This document shows, in pieces, positions 14,781-14,965 of a stretch of DNA of 14,965 bases. The notes below the pieces were generated by a model, which saw only the letters and a program-made list of their open reading frames with translations, did no database searches and was not told where the DNA came from. The position numbers and the translations under genes are program-made. Source of the stretch: Acidobacteriota bacterium (GTDB lineage: Bacteria > Acidobacteriota > Terriglobia > Terriglobales > Acidobacteriaceae). The stretch is from the NCBI GenBank assembly GCA_021846065.1, contig JAJZCP010000012.1, forward strand, positions 1 through 14,965, read 5' to 3'. Position 1 is the first letter of the stretch, and every line of letters begins with the position of its first letter.

Positions 14781-14965
14781 CGACTGACGAGCGCGGCGTA
14801 GGATTGCTGGCGCACAACGTGGAAGTAGTCGCTGCCGAGGATATAAAGCACAGCAACAATCCTGTAGAGCGTCTGCATCTGATCAGCGCCAAGCTGGTCG
14901 CTGAAGGGCAGCGGCGCGGCGCAGAAGACCATGGCCAGCACGATGAGCATGGGGAGTCGCAAGGG
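14759..14965 (-). CDS. C-terminal part of a small membrane protein, runs off the right edge
   Basis: This minus-strand frame is open from the window edge down to a TGA at 14761-14759, giving about 68 visible residues. It begins PLRLPMLIVLAMVFC, a hydrophobic segment, followed by PFSDQLGADQMQTLYRIVAVLYILGSDYFH, cited as ADQMQTLYRIVAVLYILGSD, and the end YAALVSRYRPPAA. The two hydrophobic stretches and a plausible aromatic and charged boundary pattern suggest a small inner-membrane protein. No family is recognised. The start is uncertain: a TTG at 14962 and an ATG at 14950 are in frame, and an ATG could lie just outside the window. The first seven visible codons are identical to seven codons near the start of the NUP gene. 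It overlaps the convergent NUP gene by 22 bp. Because the piece is short it could still be a chance frame. Confidence 0.55.
   Translation of the reverse strand, partial: PLRLPMLIVLAMVFCAAPLPFSDQLGADQMQTLYRIVAVLYILGSDYFHVVRQQSYAALVSRYRPPAA
14945..14965. repeat. inverted copy of a 21-bp sequence from the NUP gene start
   Basis: The reverse complement of 14945-14965 is identical over all 21 bases to 13623-13643, where it begins CCCTTGCGACTCCCC. The match runs to the window edge and may continue outside. Inside, it stops sharply after the codon for Leu. Both copies are read in the same frame (P-L-R-L-P-M-L) at the start of their genes. Confidence 0.9.

Noticed and set aside
13623..14965. Insertion sequence with 21-bp terminal repeats
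   Set aside because: The enclosed gene is a NUP-family protein, not a transposase, and target-site duplications cannot be checked because the right end is at the window edge. It is kept only as an open question in the findings.

Overview
The window reads as a high-GC chromosome segment from a Gram-negative, diderm bacterium. An exported SurA/PpiC-type chaperone, an exported S41 protease and the gene content together suggest Acidobacteriota, probably Acidobacteriaceae-like. That placement is an inference from gene content and style; there is no rRNA or other phylogenetic marker here. Genes are densely packed, no tRNA, rRNA, CRISPR array, transposase, integrase or phage gene was seen, and the functions are mostly housekeeping.

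Layout, left to right. (1) 2-445 is the 3' end of a secreted-looking beta-sandwich/TPR-like protein, followed by a metallo-beta-lactamase-fold hydrolase (544-1392). (2) A five-segment membrane protein of unknown function (1490-2140) runs tail to tail into, and overlaps by 68 bp, a minus-strand long-chain acyl-CoA synthetase (2073-3914). (3) A 281-bp divergent control region carries a 23-bp near-perfect palindrome and four 18-bp tandem repeats. It separates the acyl-CoA synthetase from an MFS exporter (4196-5455). (4) Two consecutive APC-superfamily amino acid permeases follow, a LAT/SteT-like one and a CAT/YfnA-like one (5537-7108 and 7146-8660), ending in a hairpin shared with the next gene. 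(5) On the minus strand, a parvulin-type periplasmic chaperone with an unusual lysine-rich tail (11699 down to 9798) is followed by a YhaM-like OB-HD 3'-5' exoribonuclease (9706 down to 8714). (6) Divergent from these is an exported PDZ/S41 C-terminal processing protease (11938-13554), then an exported NUP-family (purine nucleoside 'permease') protein (13620-14780). A partial minus-strand membrane protein (from 14759) runs off the right edge.

How the genes fit together: the centre of the window handles uptake and use of small molecules (acyl-CoA activation, an efflux carrier, two amino acid carriers). The right part handles envelope protein folding and proteolysis (parvulin chaperone and S41 protease divergently arranged over one 238-bp control region) plus RNA decay. 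No obvious novel defence or mobile system is present.

The most notable non-gene signals are four. A 21-bp exact inverted repeat joins the N-terminal codons of the NUP gene and of the gene at the right edge, in the same reading frame. Strand composition switches near 1.4 kb, C-rich to G-rich, without following gene direction. An operator-like palindrome lies upstream of the acyl-CoA synthetase. The parvulin carries a roughly 280-residue polycationic tail.
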